Shown: piece after piece, positions 43,567-51,090 of the stretch
How positions within the stretch are numbered: the first letter of the stretch is position 1
Layout: each line of letters opens with the position of its first letter
DNA from: a virus
DNA: 51,090 nt
Strand: one strand, 5' to 3'
IMG/VR virus record: IMGVR_UViG_3300027608_000048
Coordinates: 1-51,090 of that record
Notes under the pieces: model-generated
What the model was told of the DNA's origin: nothing
Databases searched by the model: none
Seen by the model: only the letters and a program-made list of their open reading frames with translations
Position numbers and translations under genes: made by a program

Positions 43567-44748
43567 TTAAAGTTCAAGTCTGATAACCTGTCCTGGAAGG
43601 TCTTCATTCATGCTTGATTGTTCTGACAAAACCCACAGAACTCTGTTTCTTGGTTTTACAGATGTATAACACTCTCCGTCAGTAAAATACACCAGGCTAG
43701 TATATTTCTTAAGGTTTGCATTGTAATAATCTAGGACGGGATCAAAGTCAGTCCCACCTCTTCCATGTACTTTGAGATCATTCTTGCCTTTGTAGGCTTC
43801 AATAGACCGGATACTTGTATCACATTGTACTATAGTAATATCAACTCCTGCTTTATGTATGTGATGAATCTCATTCATAAACTCAGTAAGTTCTGTATCA
43901 CTAACAGATCCAGAAGTGTCAATAGCCAATAGCATATGTTGCTTCATCTTGATCTTAAGACCAGGATTATCTTCATATCTATAGTTCTCTTTTCTTCGGA
44001 TCTTCTTAGTAAAGATTTTAGTACTTGTACCAGTGAATCTTCTAAGATATCCTTTCCAATCAAATTTAGCTTTGACAACTTCATCTAGAACAATCAGTCC
44101 TTCAATTTCTCCTGGAACATTACCACGTTTCTTAATGGTCTGTTCTTTGGCATCTTTTAGAATTTTCTGTACTTGTTTCTCAATAAGTTTCTTCTCAGCT
44201 TCAGACATGTCTTCAAACTCTTCCCATGTAGAATGATCTGGTATGTCTCCACTTGCAATGTTATCAAGTAGTTTATCCATTTCTTGATCACCACTTGTAC
44301 CATTCTTATCCTTCTCATCTTGAAGGCGGAGAAGCTGGTCATAGTAATATCTACAACCAGCCTTTCTATCTAGTTGAATGTCTGTATAGTCATCAATGTT
44401 GATACCTCCTTCTGGCAGCCAAGAGGCTTCAATATACTGATTAATTTCCATATCCATGGCAACATTTGCAAGTTTTTTGTTGCTAAAAGAACCAAAACTT
44501 ACAAGGTGACCAAATGCAATATGGAGTAATTCATGTTTCAGTAAGCCTGTCTTATGATCATCACTTAGACTATTCCAGAATTCTTCATTAATAGCCAATT
44601 GATAATTAATATTCTGCTTACTTACACCTGCAGTAGGGAGATCTTTTCTCCATACTTTATTCAACATAATGAGAAAGAACCCGTAATAGGGCTCTTTCAA
44701 CATTAGTTCTTTACTAATTTTACTAAGACTCCGTGCTTTGTCCATCAT
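43567..44748 (-). CDS. VWA/metallopeptidase-like protein, MoxR partner (393 aa)
   Basis: The N-terminal zincin-like domain has H72-E-L-L-H76 and H81 (KHELLHIAFGHL), as in DUF2201-type proteins. The C-terminal von Willebrand A-like domain has the MIDAS motif AIDTSGSVSD (about 275) and GRGGTDFDP. Such proteins work with MoxR ATPases, and the MoxR-type gene lies just beyond the inserted endonuclease gene. Whether the zincin motif is catalytic is uncertain, because in this family it may be only structural. The start overlaps the 135-aa gene by 26 bases; two adjacent ATGs (44748, 44745) are equivalent. Confidence 0.88.
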   Translation of the reverse strand: MMDKARSLSKISKELMLKEPYYGFFLIMLNKVWRKDLPTAGVSKQNINYQLAINEEFWNSLSDDHKTGLLKHELLHIAFGHLVSFGSFSNKKLANVAMDMEINQYIEASWLPEGGINIDDYTDIQLDRKAGCRYYYDQLLRLQDEKDKNGTSGDQEMDKLLDNIASGDIPDHSTWEEFEDMSEAEKKLIEKQVQKILKDAKEQTIKKRGNVPGEIEGLIVLDEVVKAKFDWKGYLRRFTGTSTKIFTKKIRRKENYRYEDNPGLKIKMKQHMLLAIDTSGSVSDTELTEFMNEIHHIHKAGVDITIVQCDTSIRSIEAYKGKNDLKVHGRGGTDFDPVLDYYNANLKKYTSLVYFTDGECYTSVKPRNRVLWVLSEQSSMNEDLPGQVIRLEL

Positions 44749-45130
44749 CTTTAATTTTCACATCAATGCTTATTTGATTCATATCATAACCTATCTGACC
44801 CAACATGCTTGTTAGATCTCTGACAAAGTTTTCTATGAATAGCTCAACCAAAAGCTTATCGGCTTTGTATGTAGTTAATAATCCTAGTACTCTTGCACTA
44901 GATAATGACCCTATCTGTTCAGATATAACGGGTAAAACTATCTTATAAGATTTTGGTGCTTGTTTACCCCAAACTGTAGAATCTTTTTTAGAATACTTAT
45001 ATAATACAATTAGCTCTGCTATACTCAAACCACTGTTCTCTATTACTTCAAAAGCAATAGTATGGTTATCTGCATCACTAGAGTTAAACATAGAAATCAG
45101 ATTGTTCAATTCAGCTTTACTTAGTTTCAT
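44723..45130 (-). CDS. Unknown 135-aa protein, paralog of a domain in the 430-aa protein
   Basis: The protein is mostly helical. Residues 1-60 align with residues about 198-260 of the 430-aa protein, with the shared core L-x-x-MF-x-SSD-x-DNH-x-x-A-x-E and further helix matches. It begins at the last base of the preceding stop (TAATG) and ends with TAG followed in frame by TAA. It is encoded directly upstream of, and overlapping, the VWA gene, so a role with the VWA/MoxR pair is likely. Biochemical function unknown. Confidence 0.65.
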   Translation of the reverse strand: MKLSKAELNNLISMFNSSDADNHTIAFEVIENSGLSIAELIVLYKYSKKDSTVWGKQAPKSYKIVLPVISEQIGSLSSARVLGLLTTYKADKLLVELFIENFVRDLTSMLGQIGYDMNQISIDVKIKDDGQSTES

Positions 45131-45471
45131 TAGTCTTCAATTTTAAGTGTCTTAATCATCCATTCTGTGGGTTTATTAATATTATCAACCCACTCTTTTG
45201 CACTTGGGATATATCCATTGCAGTCTTCTTTTACGTGCTGCTCTCCAATATATCTTACGTACACTTTCTTACCATCAGAGTTTTCAATGATCTGGCCAAA
45301 GATCTTTTCACATTCAAATATGCCCTCACTGTGGTGACGGAACATTCTGTGTTTACTATGGCCAATCCAAGCCTTTGTAGCATCAAACCACTCATGGATC
45401 TCTAGATAGTCTAACCAAGAACCACCAAACTTTCTAGCTGATGATTTTGCATGTTCTACAGGATGTGACAT
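45130..45471 (-). CDS. Histidine-rich small phage protein, DUF6915-like (113 aa)
   Basis: A conserved-looking pattern runs H-P-x-x-H-A-x-x-S-A-x-x-FGG, WLDYLEIHEWFD, HSKHRMFRHHSEGIFECEKI, then KVYVRYIGEQHVKEDCNGYI. I associate this with a phage and bacterial family of unknown function (DUF6915, from memory). The many histidines suggest a metal site. It is coupled on both sides by 1-base stop/start overlaps (TAATG) to the 139-aa and 135-aa genes, so the three are made together. Confidence 0.65.
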   Translation of the reverse strand: MSHPVEHAKSSARKFGGSWLDYLEIHEWFDATKAWIGHSKHRMFRHHSEGIFECEKIFGQIIENSDGKKVYVRYIGEQHVKEDCNGYIPSAKEWVDNINKPTEWMIKTLKIED

Positions 45472-45890
45472 TAGTCTAGAGATTTATTTATTAAGGATCC
45501 TTCATGTGTATATGTATCAACTTCAGTAACTCTAATATTATTCATTACATCATACTTACCAGATGGTACTAGAATACACATTGTACCATAACCACCTTCA
45601 TTATTCCACCAATCTTCTACATCATTTAGAATCTTTTCCTCAGCAAAATTTTCAATATCAGAAGATAAACCAGAATCAAGATTTCTTAAATACTTAGCTC
45701 CTTCTTCCCAAGAATTAAGAGATCTAAGTTTATCAAAAGCTTTTTCTTCATCTTCAGGAAGTTTATCTGTTGTATAAAGTACTTCATCTATACAGCCAGA
45801 GTCTCCACTACCTTCATAATATATCTGGATACCAGTCACACCAAGGTCAGCCAACTGAATCAGGAGGCTTGTCATCATTGTTTCATTCAT
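45471..45890 (-). CDS. Small acidic phage protein, possibly DUF6878-like (139 aa)
   Basis: The core GVTGIQIYYEGSGDSGCIDE, then a helical middle, then DVEDWWNNEGGYGTMCILVP and an N-I-R-V beta end, resembles a family seen in phages and plasmids (DUF6878, from memory, low certainty). The protein is acidic and soluble. It lies 2 bases after the Seg-like gene and overlaps the next gene by one base. No catalytic role can be claimed. Confidence 0.55.
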   Translation of the reverse strand: MNETMMTSLLIQLADLGVTGIQIYYEGSGDSGCIDEVLYTTDKLPEDEEKAFDKLRSLNSWEEGAKYLRNLDSGLSSDIENFAEEKILNDVEDWWNNEGGYGTMCILVPSGKYDVMNNIRVTEVDTYTHEGSLINKSLD

Positions 45891-45892
45891 AA

Positions 45893-46318
45893 CTATTTAA
45901 TTTTGTAAAACCTGCCAAGGATATTGGCATTTAAATATTCTTCTTTTTCTAGCACCTCTCTTGTAAATTGGTACTTGGTCTCATGATATGTTAGTTCTGT
46001 CTTAGAAAAACAGATTCTTACCATGAACCTTTTAATGGGAACACCATTCTTATGTGCATCTTGTAGCACTTTATTGCTACTATAGTAGTTCTGATAGTTA
46101 GGTTTTACCTGGATAGTGTATTTCTTTGCACGTTTGTCTTCCATATTAGCAAGAGCTTTTACTCCAAACTTTTTCTTAGTTGTGGAATAGAAGTTCTTCT
46201 TACCAACATACCTAACAGACTTACCATCTATGATAGTTTCCATTTCATATATAAACCCAATGGCTCCTTCTGGAATCTTGCTGTCATTAAATACTTCTCC
46301 TTTGTATAACCAACTCAT
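45893..46318 (-). CDS. Seg-like GIY-YIG endonuclease (141 aa)
   Basis: The motif G21-F-I-Y24 is followed by Y37-V-G-K40 and a basic segment (STTKKKFGVKAL), then NYYSSNKVLQDAHKNG, E113 in TYHETKYQ and N130. This is the arrangement of short T4-Seg-type GIY-YIG proteins in which YIGKK replaces YVG. The gene ends in TAG with an in-frame TGA two codons later. It overlaps the primase end by 4 bases (ATGA). It may be a resident nuclease for host or competitor DNA or a homing gene that has been absorbed into the operon. Confidence 0.75.
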   Translation of the reverse strand: MSWLYKGEVFNDSKIPEGAIGFIYEMETIIDGKSVRYVGKKNFYSTTKKKFGVKALANMEDKRAKKYTIQVKPNYQNYYSSNKVLQDAHKNGVPIKRFMVRICFSKTELTYHETKYQFTREVLEKEEYLNANILGRFYKIK

Positions 46319-47292
46319 ACTGCTTGTTTTAGTAAAGATAATAATTTGTCTCTAACTATCTCTATACCATGGTCTTTAACAGAATCTGATAGATCCTTAG
46401 ACATCTCAAGATTAATAGCTTTAATACTGTACTTATCTGTATATCTCTGAGCAGCCTTAATACCGGGCTCATCATTATCAAACAGTACAATTATCTTAGA
46501 ATATTTCTCTTGAAGCTTACCTATAATAGATTCTCCAATCATTGTATTCTCACTGTCCGGAGCAATACATTCTATATTACCAATACCAAGCTTCTTAAAA
46601 CTCATAAGATCTTTAAGAGATGATACAATCAGCAAATACTTACAATCATACTGTAGTTGATCCATACCTTGAGTATAGTTCTGGATCTTAATAAACTTTT
46701 TCTCAGGAACCCTTGGCATATAAATTTTATAGAGCTCACCATCATTACGGAAATAACCATAAACATAGGGTCTAGAAAACTTATAGCTTGTGATAGAACC
46801 ATCTGGTTCAGTCTTAGACATTGTAAAGAACTCTAGTGGAACTACATTATACTGACTTAAGATACTAGAACTAATTTTAAATTGTGTCCAGTACTTTTGG
46901 TCTAGTGTATTCCAGTGTCTCATTTCAAAGTCTACAACCTTGAACTTATCATAGAACTGTATAGGACCTCTTTCTGCAGGTGCATTATGTTTTAAATACT
47001 CCTGATAATCGGTCATTATTCTATTAACTGCCTTAAATCTGGCATCATAATTAAATAAACACTTAACAAGTTCTATTTGGTCACCTTGAAATCCTGAAGA
47101 AAAATCCTTGAACTTATACTTACCATCATCTTGATAGACAAACATGCTAGGCACTTTATCTTTAATATTAAATGCAGATAGCATCTTAATATTTTGTCCT
47201 GTAAGTCTTTCTTTTAAGTTCAAATAATACTCAAATACCCATTCTCTGGGTACTTCTTCCAAATCAGATATTAAATTCCTTGTTGAAATCAT
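46315..47292 (-). CDS. DnaG-type primase with divergent TOPRIM domain (325 aa)
   Basis: The N-terminal part (KDKVPSMFVY, KYKFKDFSSGFQGDQIELVK) resembles the DnaG zinc-binding fold but lacks its cysteines. The catalytic TOPRIM region shows IVSSLKDLMS (V223-S-S-L-K-D228), where the usual catalytic glutamate is Ser, then V-L-F-D272-N-D274 for the acidic pair. I start at ATG 47292 because an upstream TTG (47349) would translate through the preceding hairpin. It primes replication with the DnaB-like helicase. Start and family are well supported. The missing Glu means that priming ability should not be assumed. Confidence 0.82.
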   Translation of the reverse strand: MISTRNLISDLEEVPREWVFEYYLNLKERLTGQNIKMLSAFNIKDKVPSMFVYQDDGKYKFKDFSSGFQGDQIELVKCLFNYDARFKAVNRIMTDYQEYLKHNAPAERGPIQFYDKFKVVDFEMRHWNTLDQKYWTQFKISSSILSQYNVVPLEFFTMSKTEPDGSITSYKFSRPYVYGYFRNDGELYKIYMPRVPEKKFIKIQNYTQGMDQLQYDCKYLLIVSSLKDLMSFKKLGIGNIECIAPDSENTMIGESIIGKLQEKYSKIIVLFDNDEPGIKAAQRYTDKYSIKAINLEMSKDLSDSVKDHGIEIVRDKLLSLLKQAV

Positions 47293-47300
47293 AACCAATA

Positions 47301-47373
47301 AAATATAAAGGGGGAGCGCCTGATTTAGTTTAAAATCTTGGTTAGACAATAATTAATACTAAACTCCCCCTTT
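47301..47373 (-). terminator. Long-loop hairpin after the ssDNA-binding protein gene
   Basis: AAAGGGGGAG (47307-47316) and CTCCCCCTTT (47364-47373) are perfect 10-base inverted arms with 47 bases between. The minus-strand transcript then reads TTTATATTTTATT. The large loop is unusual for a terminator; it could be a regulatory hairpin before the primase gene instead. Confidence 0.5.
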
Positions 47374-47387
47374 AAAGAGAGTAAGTA

Positions 47388-48071
47388 TTAATCTAAACTA
47401 AAGTCAGATGATGTCTTAGGTTTTGTAAACACATCATCATCATCCCCGAAAGATTTAACTTCTTTAACTTCTAATTTTTTAAGATGTTTTGCTTCATCAT
47501 ATCTGATTACAGAACCACCATCTTCTTCACCATAGGCATATTTCTTGCCTTCAGCTTTTGGAAGCCACATGTCATAATTAGTATAACCAGTTTTGCCTTC
47601 GTATTCTTTACCAGCTACACAGAACTCAAGATACTTTTCTCTAAAGTCTGCAGTCTTGTTGAATGCTTTAACAAAATCTTGGATTGTTTCATGCTTACCG
47701 TCTTGTTGAAGGAACCAATCATCAATCTGAAGAGTATGAGCCAAAGTTCTTAAGAAGATCAAGATAGATCTATCTCTCTGAATTTTAATACCAGATTTAG
47801 TCTCACCATCTGCAAATGCATATTGACTTGCTTTAACTCTACCAATCTGACCTCTGTAACGTCCTTTACTTTCATCATCTTTATCAATCATGAAACCTTC
47901 AAAACCATCAATAGGTGCAGTTTCTGTATGTAACATCAGATGATATGCACCATCAATAAACTTGAAATCCTCAAGCTCAATATTGTTAATCTTCAATACA
48001 TGGTTACCTGGTGAAATTGTTTTTGGTAGGCCTGTGCCTTCTTTACCCAAATCAGTTGTGCTTAATGCCAT
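47388..48071 (-). CDS. Putative ssDNA-binding protein (227 aa)
   Basis: The sequence begins MALSTTDLGKEGTGLPKTIS, a Pro/Gly lead-in followed by alternating beta strands (HVLKINNIELEDF, YHLMLHTETAPI) with aromatic positions, as in OB-fold SSBs of related phages. The C-terminus is acidic (KSFGDDDDVF, then SSDFSLD), typical of partner-recruiting SSB tails. I start at ATG 48071 because a GTG at 48128 would overlap the upstream ATPase gene. It lies between the primase and the Sak4-like ATPase genes, fitting a replication/recombination role. The OB fold is inferred from pattern and neighbours. Confidence 0.65.
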   Translation of the reverse strand: MALSTTDLGKEGTGLPKTISPGNHVLKINNIELEDFKFIDGAYHLMLHTETAPIDGFEGFMIDKDDESKGRYRGQIGRVKASQYAFADGETKSGIKIQRDRSILIFLRTLAHTLQIDDWFLQQDGKHETIQDFVKAFNKTADFREKYLEFCVAGKEYEGKTGYTNYDMWLPKAEGKKYAYGEEDGGSVIRYDEAKHLKKLEVKEVKSFGDDDDVFTKPKTSSDFSLD

Positions 48072-48090
48072 TTTTCTTAAAATTAAATTA

Positions 48091-48813
48091 TTAAATAAAA
48101 ACTTTGTCCCAGTGAAATTGTAATTCACCTGACTCAGTCATTTCTGTTACTACTATTTCTTCATTACGTAAGTGGTCAGGTCTTGCACCGCAAGTTACTT
48201 CTTCACTTGTTTTAAATGATAAAATAGTTTTATTTCCTTTTCTATACATGTAGCCAATTGCATCTGCGTTAGCACAGATTAGAGACTTAATCTTACCTGT
48301 CAAATCAATATTTGCAGCAAGAACCATCTCACCCTTATCATCTACCTGTTTGTCTTTAATGTGACCAGATAAAATAATATGGGGTGCTAATGTATCAATA
48401 AAATCTAAAACTTGAAAGAAAGCTTGTCTTAAATATAGATATCCTGCACCGTTAGGTAAGGACAAGACATTATCTCCATCATAGTTTTTACCCATACTAG
48501 TAGCACGGTACAGTTTGATAGCCAACGGCATAACCATATCTTCTAATGCAGTTACAGTATCTATTGTAACATACTTATATGGTTTACCCGCTTCTTTGAT
48601 TGCCTTTCCTGTTTCAAGCAACTCTTGCAAAGAAGTAATCTTTACTTTGAGAGCTTCTACATAATCAGCACCATTTTCTAAATCAATCAATAAATTATTC
48701 TCAAGACCAGCAAATGCTGTGGTCTTTCCAGTCTTTGGCTTAGAATAGATAATTAATCTTTTAGGATTAACTCTTTCTGCCGCAACTTTTTTAGTTGGAA
48801 GTACTATACTCAT
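48091..48813 (-). CDS. RecA-fold AAA ATPase, Sak4-like (240 aa)
   Basis: Walker A is S-KPKTGK30-T31-T with the following strand LLIDLENGADY, and the switch region is YKYVTIDTVTALED. This pattern is that of the AAA_24 / Sak4 group of phage RecA-like ATPases, which assist single-strand annealing or recombination with SSB. The ATG at 48813 overlaps the previous stop by one base (TAATG). The short length with no C-terminal domain is typical of the group. Confidence 0.85.
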   Translation of the reverse strand: MSIVLPTKKVAAERVNPKRLIIYSKPKTGKTTAFAGLENNLLIDLENGADYVEALKVKITSLQELLETGKAIKEAGKPYKYVTIDTVTALEDMVMPLAIKLYRATSMGKNYDGDNVLSLPNGAGYLYLRQAFFQVLDFIDTLAPHIILSGHIKDKQVDDKGEMVLAANIDLTGKIKSLICANADAIGYMYRKGNKTILSFKTSEEVTCGARPDHLRNEEIVVTEMTESGELQFHWDKVFI

Positions 48814-49400
48814 TACTTAAGTTTTTGTGCTAGTTTCTGAAAGTCTGTTGCAATTCTTAAAAGAATATCAGATGCAGATTCATCAAGAGATAATTCTTCC
48901 TTAGTTTCTTTGAGCTTAGGAATAAATTCATTTTCAAAATCTGGAAATACAGATAAACTTACTTGCTCTTTAGGAGCTTCAGCTTTTCTTTTCTCATAAA
49001 GATTGTAAGTAATCTCAGAACCATCCGGCATAATAACCATTAACTCAGACAATGGAATTGTATAAGCAAAATAGTTATCACCATTAGAGTTAGTACCTTC
49101 TTTTACATCATACTCTTCAGCAAAGTAAGGATTAGATTTGTACTTGAATAAAGGTCTGTCTTCAAATGCTGATTCAATACCTATTTCTTTCCCATTAATA
49201 TCTCTATTAACATCAATGAACTCAATGAAGATGTCTTCATTTCTTTTTAGTTCACCTTCAAATAGCTGTACTTGCCTGCCATACTTACCTTTCTGAAAGA
49301 AGGCAGTCTTTAGGACAAAGAAAGGATCAGCTATTTGAGCTTTTCTAAACTTATCCGTGTGATAAGTAAAGAACTCTTTTTCTTTTTCTTTTCTACTCAT
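48813..49400 (-). CDS. Unknown replication-block protein (195 aa)
   Basis: No named family. It has a basic N-terminus (MSRKEKEKEFFTYHTDKFRK), a beta-rich core (KYGRQVQLFEGELKRNEDIFIE, in part), acidic loops, and a C-terminal amphipathic helix (ILLRIATDFQKLAQKLK). Its position between the DnaB-like helicase and the Sak4-like ATPase genes, with only 2 bases and a 1-base overlap as spacings, suggests an accessory in replication or annealing. Confidence 0.6.
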   Translation of the reverse strand: MSRKEKEKEFFTYHTDKFRKAQIADPFFVLKTAFFQKGKYGRQVQLFEGELKRNEDIFIEFIDVNRDINGKEIGIESAFEDRPLFKYKSNPYFAEEYDVKEGTNSNGDNYFAYTIPLSELMVIMPDGSEITYNLYEKRKAEAPKEQVSLSVFPDFENEFIPKLKETKEELSLDESASDILLRIATDFQKLAQKLK

Positions 49401-49402
49401 AA

Positions 49403-50398
49403 TTATAATTTAAGTTTTGTTGCTTGTGGAGGTGTTTCTATTTCAACTATCCTCATGTTCTCTCTATCTAGCTTAAAGAAGCTTAACCTAGTTGTTCCAT
49501 TCCTAGATTTTAAGAAGTGAAATGCAAGAAGATCTTCATCATTCACTATAAATCTTTCAGGACCATAGAATCTAATCTTTCTGATAGCTGGTTTATTAAT
49601 ACCAAGTACTACATCAGCATGTTGTAATAGAGCATCTGCTCCAAATAAATCAGAATCTAATACATAATTCCCATAGTCACCATCTTTGGATCTGTCTGGA
49701 TTATCTATATTCCTATTCAGCTGACTCAAGACAAGAAATGCCACAGGATAATGCTTCTTCATATATGTTAGAGCTTCCCCTAGAGCATATAATACTTCAA
49801 ACTTATCTCTCTGACCTTTTCCTACTTTAAGTAGCGCTGAGTGGTCAATAGTAACCAGAGCATTTGTGTAGTTACCCTGTTCATCTTTGTGAGCTTCCAT
49901 ATAATAATGTATAGTAGCACACATCTCATCAACGGTACACGGATCATATACTACATCTATGACATCAGTCTTCTCAGTTTCCTCATAGTACTGTACACAT
50001 CTTAAGTATAGATCCTTATCCACGGGTTCCCCCTTGCTCATTAATGTATTGTAATCAGAAGCAGTATTCAGACTCAGCTTTCTGATACCATTGGTTTCAT
50101 CAAGCATTTCAAACTGGAACTTAAGTACTCTAAACTTATGGTCTTTATTCTCTTCAATAATATCAGAGATTAATTGTTCCATAAATAGAGTCTTACCTGT
50201 TCCCGGTCTAGCACCAACTACGGTGATAGTTCTCCATTCCAATCCATCACAGAAGGCATCATTAAATTTGGGCCATGAGCTTTTGAGTGATTTTAGCTCA
50301 CCAGATCTTCTAGCCTTCATCTTAAGAAGGGCTTTTCTAAGAGCGTCTCTCTCACTCACAGGCTTCAGAGCCCGGGCACCGTTATATAATTCCGCCAT
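49403..50398 (-). CDS. Replicative DNA helicase, DnaB/RecA superfamily (331 aa)
   Basis: The SF4 helicase core is clear: Walker A G62-ARPGTGK69-T70, FQFEMLDETNGIRKLSL (motif Ia region), ALVTIDHSALL (Walker B), and VLSQLNRNID (motif H3 with Gln). It lacks a separate N-terminal primase-interaction domain, so it is a minimal ring helicase. It unwinds the fork with the phage primase and polymerase B. It lies 10 bases after the small membrane-protein gene and 2 bases before the unknown 195-aa gene. Confidence 0.92.
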   Translation of the reverse strand: MAELYNGARALKPVSERDALRKALLKMKARRSGELKSLKSSWPKFNDAFCDGLEWRTITVVGARPGTGKTLFMEQLISDIIEENKDHKFRVLKFQFEMLDETNGIRKLSLNTASDYNTLMSKGEPVDKDLYLRCVQYYEETEKTDVIDVVYDPCTVDEMCATIHYYMEAHKDEQGNYTNALVTIDHSALLKVGKGQRDKFEVLYALGEALTYMKKHYPVAFLVLSQLNRNIDNPDRSKDGDYGNYVLDSDLFGADALLQHADVVLGINKPAIRKIRFYGPERFIVNDEDLLAFHFLKSRNGTTRLSFFKLDRENMRIVEIETPPQATKLKL

Positions 50399-50408
50399 AA
50401 TAAAGGAT

Positions 50409-50579
50409 TTATTCTGTAAATCTAAGCTTCATATCATTATAGATATAATGTGAAAAGCCTACTATAAACTCAATTGCCAAGAACTGCAAGATATTCATAT
50501 CTACAAGAACAGTCTTAACTAACAGCCAGGATGCTAAAGTACCTATAGCTGCAATAAGAAATAATTTAAATCTAATCAT
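50409..50579 (-). CDS. Small membrane protein (56 aa)
   Basis: I found this frame by translating the 177-base gap on the minus strand. It starts MIRFKLFLIAAIGTLASWLL and contains two hydrophobic stretches (residues about 4-26 and 30-43), ending KLRFTE-stop. Its ATG overlaps the preceding TGA by four bases (ATGA), a classic coupling, and the gap is otherwise unused. The size and two hydrophobic segments would suit a holin-like or inner-membrane anchor protein, but nothing distinguishes these options. Confidence 0.6.
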   Translation of the reverse strand: MIRFKLFLIAAIGTLASWLLVKTVLVDMNILQFLAIEFIVGFSHYIYNDMKLRFTE

Positions 50580-51090
50580 ACAATCTTTTCTTTAAAAAAT
50601 ACAGGTGCTTCATAATCATCTTGTGAAATCATATCACAGTAAGTTGCTAGAGTAGAATCCCAGGTCTTATCTGTACTCTGTTTTCTAATAAAGTACTGTG
50701 AGTTACGCATGTAGTTGTACCTATTAATAGAATACTCCTCTACATATTTCTCAGTAGCTTGAACAACTGTTTCCCAAGAATAGTCAAATGTTTCAAAGAA
50801 CCATCTGAATGCATTTTCTAGACTCTTTACATTAACTCTAGCATAAACACCACTTGGCAACTTACTTGCCGGGAAACATTCATTGTAAGTTTTAATGTTG
50901 TCTAGAAACTCATCCCCCATAAGGTTTTTAGATGTTTTCTTCTTAGACTTCTTGAAATAGCTCTCAATTTCTTGTATAAATTTAAGGCTATTCCCTGACA
51001 ATTCCAAGGATTCTGTAAGGTTATTACCTGATTTTAATTTGGTGACCTCAATAGAAGCATTTACCAAATTACTAGGTACAATCTTATTGT
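50576..51090 (-). CDS. Unknown replication-block protein (5' end cut by window edge)
   Basis: The frame stays open to the right edge (…NKIVPSNLVN…), so its start is outside; the TTG at 51067 is not a reliable start. It is a helical, charged protein with KSKKKTSKNLMGDEFLDNI in the middle and an aromatic C-terminal part (NAFRWFFETFDYSWE, NRYNYMRNSQYFIRKQ, LATYCDMISQDDYEAP). The C-terminal third resembles small DNA-binding winged-helix ends, weakly. It is coupled by ATGA to the small membrane-protein gene. Function not assigned. Confidence 0.6.
   Translation of the reverse strand, partial: NKIVPSNLVNASIEVTKLKSGNNLTESLELSGNSLKFIQEIESYFKKSKKKTSKNLMGDEFLDNIKTYNECFPASKLPSGVYARVNVKSLENAFRWFFETFDYSWETVVQATEKYVEEYSINRYNYMRNSQYFIRKQSTDKTWDSTLATYCDMISQDDYEAPVFFKEKIV

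Noticed and set aside
44720-45895. TAG recoding, known in some crAss-like phages
   Set aside because: The two TAG-ending genes have an in-frame TAA or TGA within two codons, and long frames read through with the standard code, so no recoding is indicated.
47293-47349. Primase start at the TTG at 47349
   Set aside because: It would translate through the hairpin after the upstream gene; the ATG at 47292 gives a normal N-terminus.
48072-48128. ssDNA-binding protein start at the GTG at 48128
   Set aside because: It would overlap the upstream ATPase gene by 38 bases; the ATG at 48071 fits the spacing.
1-51090. CRISPR arrays, tRNA genes, insertion sequences
   Set aside because: No regularly spaced direct repeats, cloverleaf-like sequences or transposase genes were seen by eye; a short tRNA could still be missed without a covariance search.

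Overview
The window is an internal piece of a large, AT-rich tailed-phage genome (or an integrated or assembled copy of one). It contains no host housekeeping genes, rRNA or tRNA. Gene starts mostly lack a Shine-Dalgarno sequence and sit behind A/T-rich leaders, as in phages of Bacteroidota. The layout resembles crAss-like phages (Crassvirales): two long convergent gene blocks, enormous virion-type proteins, and a giant protein carrying a two-barrel RNA polymerase signature (DFDVD). Family B polymerase, DnaB-type helicase, TOPRIM primase, RecB-type nuclease and Sak4-like ATPase genes in the other block fit this. The assignment is an inference; capsid, portal and terminase genes lie outside the window.

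Right-going block (3-34288), seven genes: a 5'-truncated peptidoglycan hydrolase; two low-complexity structural-type proteins with recurrent Gly-Gly motifs (1222 and 732 aa); a 942-aa unknown; and giants of 2130, 4455 and 1138 aa that overlap by 1 base at their joins. The 2130-aa protein has an ADP-ribosyltransferase-like domain. The 4455-aa protein strings together a zincin-like peptidase, the RNA polymerase barrel region, a SLOG domain, a Dda-like SF1 helicase and an ASCH-like domain. I infer that these are virion or ejected proteins that begin infection. Two AT-rich promoter-like stretches (about 2317 and 8257) precede the two transcription units I can distinguish.

A hairpin at 34.29-34.32 kb, with T-runs on both sides, separates the blocks. 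Left-going block (34298-51090, read from the right edge): partial unknown, small membrane protein, DnaB-type helicase, unknown, Sak4-like ATPase, putative ssDNA-binding protein, primase, Seg-like GIY-YIG protein, three small genes, a VWA/metallopeptidase protein and MoxR ATPase pair interrupted by a GIY-YIG homing endonuclease, a 430-aa protein sharing a domain with the 135-aa neighbour of the pair, RecB-type nuclease, two unknowns, DNA polymerase B, DUF932 protein, 2-oxoglutarate oxygenase and a small terminal gene. Minus-strand terminators split it into several units. No stretch of more than 300 bases lacks a gene.

The most striking observation is cysteine placement. By eye, the three giants (7723 aa together) contain only four cysteines, and each lies within six residues of a chain end that faces a neighbouring giant in gene order: C-terminus of 2130, both ends of 4455, N-terminus of 1138. 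This suggests head-to-tail linkage of the ejected proteins by disulfide or metal, which I cannot prove from sequence.
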